Made by a program: the position numbers and the translations under genes
Assembly (NCBI GenBank): GCA_030374735.1
Contig: JASCIV010000922.1
Location: 1 to 10,238, forward strand
Source: Gracilaria caudata
Taxonomy: Eukaryota > Rhodophyta > Florideophyceae > Gracilariales > Gracilariaceae
Direction: 5' to 3'
DNA: 10,238 nucleotides
Shown: one piece after another, positions 7,176 through 10,238 of the stretch
Position numbering within the stretch: position 1 is the stretch's first letter
Layout: the number at the start of each line of letters is the position of its first letter
Notes under the pieces: generated by a model
Seen by the model: only the letters and a program-made list of their open reading frames with translations
Database searches by the model: none
Told to the model about the DNA's origin: nothing

Positions 7176-7369
7176 CAGTCAAAGCTTTTGACACTGTCTT
7201 TGAAATATAGCATTTTGATGAACTGTTCGCATTAGACCGAGAAGATTAAATGCCGTTTCATTTATAGGACGAAAACGAAGAAATAGATACGTACCGAAAT
7301 AACAGTTTTATGTAAATAACTCTTTCTGTGCAAAAGGCTGCAAGAGAAAGTGTCGAAAGCTAAAAATAA

Positions 7370-7666
7370 ATGAGATTCTACACGAATAATCTGGAAGCAT
7401 ATGCACAGACGACACTTGGCGCTATTTGCCGGATCCATTACACTGTAAATGGTCACAAGTGGGATTTGCGTTTGAACGAGAATTCCTCAACGCAAGGTGA
7501 AGTGTACATGGCGTCGATGACTAGAGCAAAGTTCGCAGGATTCAATCTCTGCGTGTCGAGGAAAGGAGCAATACGAGTACTCTCAGAATTCGCTGGCGTT
7601 CTGCCCTCAGTAAAGGAATATTGTGCAAACCTTTCGTTTGTTTGGGAATCCAAGGCTTCGTTCTGA
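7370..7666 (+). CDS. Small hypothetical protein, unsupported by any known family
   Basis: An ATG at 7370 opens 98 codons ending in TGA. The peptide has mixed composition, no signal peptide and no membrane helix; a second in-frame ATG lies at 7508. The start context is weak (T at -3). The opposite strand has an open frame of similar length (7453-7740, no ATG at its start) and a third frame with an ATG at 7759, both equally protein-like. The coding strand is therefore unresolved, and the stretch may not be coding. Confidence 0.25.
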   Translation: MRFYTNNLEAYAQTTLGAICRIHYTVNGHKWDLRLNENSSTQGEVYMASMTRAKFAGFNLCVSRKGAIRVLSEFAGVLPSVKEYCANLSFVWESKASF

Positions 7667-7770
7667 ACCACGAAACGTGATCCGAGGATCAATGACCGAA
7701 ACGGCCCTTCGATATCCCTGCAAGCACTGCTCAACGCCAAAGACTTGGTACAGTTTCATATGATCAACAA

Positions 7771-7797
7771 CAAACAAACAAACAAACAAACAAACAA
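7771..7797 (+). repeat. CAAA microsatellite
   Basis: Six CAAA units followed by CAA, preceded by CAACAA. It lies between the hypothetical frame at 7370-7666 and the 3' end of the secreted-protein gene. Confidence 0.9.
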
Positions 7798-7892
7798 CAT
7801 AAATTTAATAACTCATTTTCGACACAGCTAGTGTCCGAGTTTAGATAGAAGCTTCTACTGGAGTCGCACGTCGTGCTCATTCACCATGAAAC

Positions 7893-8465
7893 CTACATAA
7901 TCATATCAGATAAGAAACCAATCAGCTCCTCCACACATCCGTCACCACCTAGAACGCCCTCTGTCAGCTCCATAATTTCCTTCAAATTCCATCCAAGATT
8001 ATCTCCGTCCTTCATGATTTCCATCACGATGTCGCGAAGCTCTTGCACATCCGCTCGGATATCTTTCACCAGAACACGTCCTGCCTGATCAGCTACATCG
8101 TCAAGATCGACCAGCATATCTTTCAATCCGTTTCTAACAGCCATCATGCGAGTTGAGCGGCTACCTCCAAGCTTCCTTAGCCCACGCAGACGGTTGACAG
8201 CACGTTTGACGAACTGGATGAAGCGTCGCGTGAACCGAACCGAACCCAGGCGAGCGCGGTTCCTCCTCTGAATCTTATGCATGCGAATGTTTTCCTTCAA
8301 CTGCTGCAGCCTCCCCTTCAGAACAGGCAATGCAAAGAACCTTGATCTCGTGGATGGTATCTGCTTCGGAGGCATCGAGTCTTTCCCAATACGCGGCTTG
8401 GTCGCCGTGGCCGACGCCAGGATGCAGAGCAATGCTAGCACAGTAATGTACTTGGACATGTTCAT
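7893..8465 (-). CDS. Small secreted protein with basic N-half and acidic C-half
   Basis: The ATG at 8465 opens a single-exon frame of 190 codons ending in TAG. Residues 1-21 form a clear signal peptide: a short polar start, the hydrophobic core ITVLALLCILA, and an A-T-A cleavage motif before T22. Residues 23-111 carry 27 Lys/Arg and only two acidic residues. Residues 112-190 carry 19 Asp/Glu and seven Lys/Arg and look helical. The mature part has a single cysteine (C177), so it is not a disulfide-rich effector. RGLR occurs at 94-97, but later than usual for an RxLR motif and without a following dEER. Possible dibasic processing sites are R80-R81 and K87-R88. Both a TATA-like and an initiator-like site lie upstream. 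I recognise no family; function as an effector, nucleic-acid-binding or membrane-active secreted protein is inference. Confidence 0.75.
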   Translation of the reverse strand: MNMSKYITVLALLCILASATATKPRIGKDSMPPKQIPSTRSRFFALPVLKGRLQQLKENIRMHKIQRRNRARLGSVRFTRRFIQFVKRAVNRLRGLRKLGGSRSTRMMAVRNGLKDMLVDLDDVADQAGRVLVKDIRADVQELRDIVMEIMKDGDNLGWNLKEIMELTEGVLGGDGCVEELIGFLSDMIM

Positions 8466-8521
8466 CTTTCCCAGGTCTGGAACTTCACAGAAAATGGCAT
8501 CAACAGAGATTGGTTTCAGCA

Positions 8522-8529
8522 GAGAGTGA
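8522..8529 (-). promoter_or_regulatory. Initiator-like site of the secreted-protein gene
   Basis: Read on the minus strand this is TCACTCTC, matching the YCAYTYY core of oomycete initiators, about 60 bases upstream of the ATG at 8465. A second TCACTC core lies about ten bases further upstream (8533-8538). Confidence 0.35.
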
Positions 8530-8612
8530 CTGAGTGAGGGGATAGGTTGGGCTTGAGACAGAAAACTTGGATGCTTCGAGAAGAGGTTGGAGAGTTTAGA
8601 AAGTCCGGATCA

Positions 8613-8621
8613 CTTTATATA
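8613..8621 (-). promoter_or_regulatory. TATA-like box upstream of the secreted-protein gene
   Basis: On the minus strand the sequence reads TATATAAAG. It lies about 150 bases upstream of the ATG and about 85 from the initiator-like site, so it would specify a separate, earlier start near 8590 if used. Confidence 0.35.
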
Positions 8622-8645
8622 GTGGTGGATATCTCAGTCTGGAAG

Positions 8646-8687
8646 ACGGCAAGCCTTCTTTCGCAAGTCCAGAAGACAGCTTGCCGT
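8646..8687. repeat. 9-bp inverted repeat (ACGGCAAGC / GCTTGCCGT)
   Basis: Perfect arms at 8646-8654 and 8679-8687 are separated by 24 bases. It sits just upstream of the TATA-like box of the secreted-protein gene, so it could be a protein-binding site, but chance is possible. Confidence 0.4.
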
Positions 8688-9372
8688 GGGAGAAACGATG
8701 GATATTCTTTCAATCGAGATTCATTTACACCACGTGACATAAGCTTGAGGCACGAAAGAATGGAATGAACACACGCGCCGTACTCTTTTAGCCTGCGCAT
8801 TTCAGGCGAAGAAGATTTACAAATTCAAAGAGACCTCGCTGGATCGAATTCGAAGAATCGCAGGTACGTTCTCGCTTCGAGATCGATACCTGCAGTGATG
8901 GATTGGTGACTTGTTGGCACCGACTTGCTTGCTGAGAGATATACGTGGCCCACGACTGGTCATCCACATCCGAGACTATCCCGTTTGTGCACGATTTACA
9001 AAGTAAGATTCTCCCACGGAAACGAGAAACCGCCACCTCATCCGCGCAAATGCTGGTCAGTGTCGCTATCCACAGCTCTCTAGTTCAAAAGCTCGACCTC
9101 GTGCACTGCTTGTGGCACTCTGTTCCATCAAACCCGGAGCTCCAGTCAATGCTGATGAACCCTATTTTTTCTGATCGGTGCCTCCTGCCTTGAATTACAC
9201 TGTGTACATCATCGCCTCCAGGTTCTTCCACAGTGGACAGTGGCATCTTTCGCGAACGCCATGAACGTTATGGCAGAACAGTGTGAACATCTGCGACAGA
9301 CGTTGAGACATACGATATGGGCCACATGATATGAACAGATGCTTCGAATGGGTTTCATACGTTCAGGCTAAA
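8688..9372. other. Intergenic stretch with no supported gene
   Basis: Open frames of about 82 codons occur on both strands (8788-9036 minus, 8945-9193 plus). Both begin at GTG rather than ATG and have no recognisable domain. The plus frame has an internal ATG at 9050, leaving under 50 codons. I find no RNA gene or strong structure here. Confidence 0.4.
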
Positions 9373-9404
9373 CAAAGGCGTTCACGAACATGCCCACGCC
9401 TTTG
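9373..9404. repeat. 9-bp inverted repeat (CAAAGGCGT / ACGCCTTTG)
   Basis: Perfect arms at 9373-9381 and 9396-9404 surround a 14-base loop. It lies downstream of the minus-strand frame 9445-9789, where it might form a 3' structure. Confidence 0.45.
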
Positions 9405-9444
9405 ACTAACACATTCGTACTGGTGCCAATTGCAGTCATATCCA

Positions 9445-9789
9445 TCATATCTCTACGACGTTTGGGTCTTTTTCGCGCGATGGTTTCAGAACTACAGCTG
9501 TGGCAGCCGCAGACGCGTCGTTATGGCCGAGAGAAGAAGGAGGAGTTCTGGTGACGCGAATCCGCCTGATCCTTGACACAACGTAAGTGAATGCATATAT
9601 GTGGTTGAGATTTAATGGGATCTCAAGATGGCCTTCTGGGACACAGGAAACGATTTCATTGGCTGACTCGAAAACCAGTTGAAGTTTCGAACATGTATGG
9701 GGAGGGTGCGCGGTATGGAACGGATCGTCTGGAGGAGTGTCAACCGCTTTGAAGAATTTTACGTTCAGCAATTTGGCAGAATGTCGTCT
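9445..9789 (-). pseudogene. ATG-less open frame, possible exon or decayed gene
   Basis: The minus strand is open for about 115 codons from 9789 to a TGA at 9445. There is no ATG in the frame, so it is not a stand-alone gene. The peptide is protein-like in its first two thirds (for example SKLQLVFESANEIVSCVPEG) and basic towards the end. Just upstream a different frame is open (9857-9765) and ends in a stop where this one begins. A single frameshift near 9770 could have split one reading frame. I recognise no family and see no convincing splice acceptor near 9790. Confidence 0.28.
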
Positions 9790-9857
9790 TTATCCAATGT
9801 TAATGCTTCGTGAGCGCGCTGAGAACTACCCAAATGTCTCAGATGCCGAATGTCAAC

Positions 9858-10148
9858 TTAGACAAAAGCTGGTTGTTTTGACGGATATGCGGAGTTGATG
9901 TGGGTGGTGGCACACAGTACCGGAGGACGGCACTGTGGTAGCGCTGGGTGATTTGGATAAGGCTGCGGAGGGTGGTATAGGCTGCATGTGGAAGCAGAAG
10001 AACGGCTGAAGGACGTTTTGTGTTCTGCAAATGACGAGGCGGAGCGTACACGACGATCTCGATGCGGGTCTCCAGCAGGGCTACCGACAATAAAATTGCA
10101 ATATATTGCACATGAAAACGCAATAAGCAATATATATTGCCCGTTCAT
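9858..10148 (-). CDS. Possible small secreted protein with AT-rich leader
   Basis: An ATG at 10148 opens 96 codons ending in TAA. The start resembles a signal peptide: MNGQ, then the hydrophobic stretch YILLIAFSCAIYCNFIVG, then GSPA as a possible cleavage region. The remainder is rich in Pro, Ser, His and Arg with no recognisable domain. The leader is encoded by the GCAATAT palindromes at the window edge, so its hydrophobicity may be a by-product of AT-rich repeats. An overlapping minus-strand frame (9839-10123) reads equally well but starts at TTG. The same frame continues open for 30 codons after the stop. Confidence 0.3.
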   Translation of the reverse strand: MNGQYILLIAFSCAIYCNFIVGSPAGDPHRDRRVRSASSFAEHKTSFSRSSASTCSLYHPPQPYPNHPALPQCRPPVLCATTHINSAYPSKQPAFV

Positions 10149-10238
10149 TTTTAACTGCAATACATATTGCAATACACATGAAAGTTTGCAATATCATTGC
10201 AATAGCCTAAGAGAAATGCAATATGCCTGCAATATTAT
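10097..10238. repeat. Cluster of GCAATAT palindromes at the right edge
   Basis: TGCAATATATTGCA (10097-10110) and GCAATATATATTGC (10127-10140) are perfect 14-bp palindromes. TGCAATA/TATTGCA arms recur at 10156-10171 and TTGCAAT/ATTGCAA arms at 10186-10202, followed by two direct GCAATAT copies at 10218-10235. CACATGAAA also repeats (10110-10118 and 10175-10183). The cluster continues to the edge and may extend beyond it. It could be a repeated protein-binding site, the end of a transposable element, or a satellite. Confidence 0.7.

Noticed and set aside
8175..8186. RGLR (residues 94-97 of the secreted protein) as an RxLR host-targeting motif
   Set aside because: It is later than the usual 30-60 residue position, has no dEER motif after it, and lies in an arginine-rich segment where such a match is expected by chance.
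8945..9193. Plus-strand frame of 82 codons
   Set aside because: It starts at GTG, which is not a normal eukaryotic start, and has no domain, homologous neighbour or promoter signal.

Overview
The window looks like nuclear DNA of an intron-poor eukaryote with a compact genome, most likely an oomycete (Pythium/Phytophthora-like). This rests on a long single-exon ankyrin gene, a small single-exon secreted-protein gene of the oomycete effector type, initiator-like start sites (CATTC/TCACTC cores) 50-70 bases upstream of start codons, and the absence of bacterial operon structure or Shine-Dalgarno spacing. The assignment is an inference; no marker gene is present.

Only two genes are well supported. 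The first is a plus-strand ankyrin-repeat protein (about 2445-4754) with two separate ankyrin lobes and a different, more acidic C-terminal region. The second is a minus-strand secreted protein of 190 residues (7893-8465) with a clear signal peptide, a very basic first half and an acidic second half.

The rest is gene-poor and partly decayed. From the left: an open minus-strand frame runs off the edge (1-319); a cluster of direct and inverted TTGGATTGG repeats lies at 384-474; a minus-strand frame ending in a membrane helix lies at 828-986; and 987-2246 is ambiguous, with a paired-cysteine motif and a good splice donor. After the ankyrin gene come an in-frame possible extra exon (4872-5036), a convergent small minus-strand frame (5031-5339) containing a 20-bp hairpin, a GC-rich stretch ending in a textbook TATA box (6171), and two facing, diverged copies of one unknown gene family (6356-6682 plus, 6773-7175 minus). 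The minus copy is broken.

After the secreted-protein gene are several inverted repeats, an ATG-less minus-strand frame (9445-9789), a second possible secreted ORF (9858-10148), and a cluster of GCAATAT palindromes at the right edge.

I see no complete new multi-gene system. The most interesting items are the charge-segregated secreted protein, the two facing family remnants, the hairpin and the palindrome cluster. Most small frames have no support beyond being open and protein-like.
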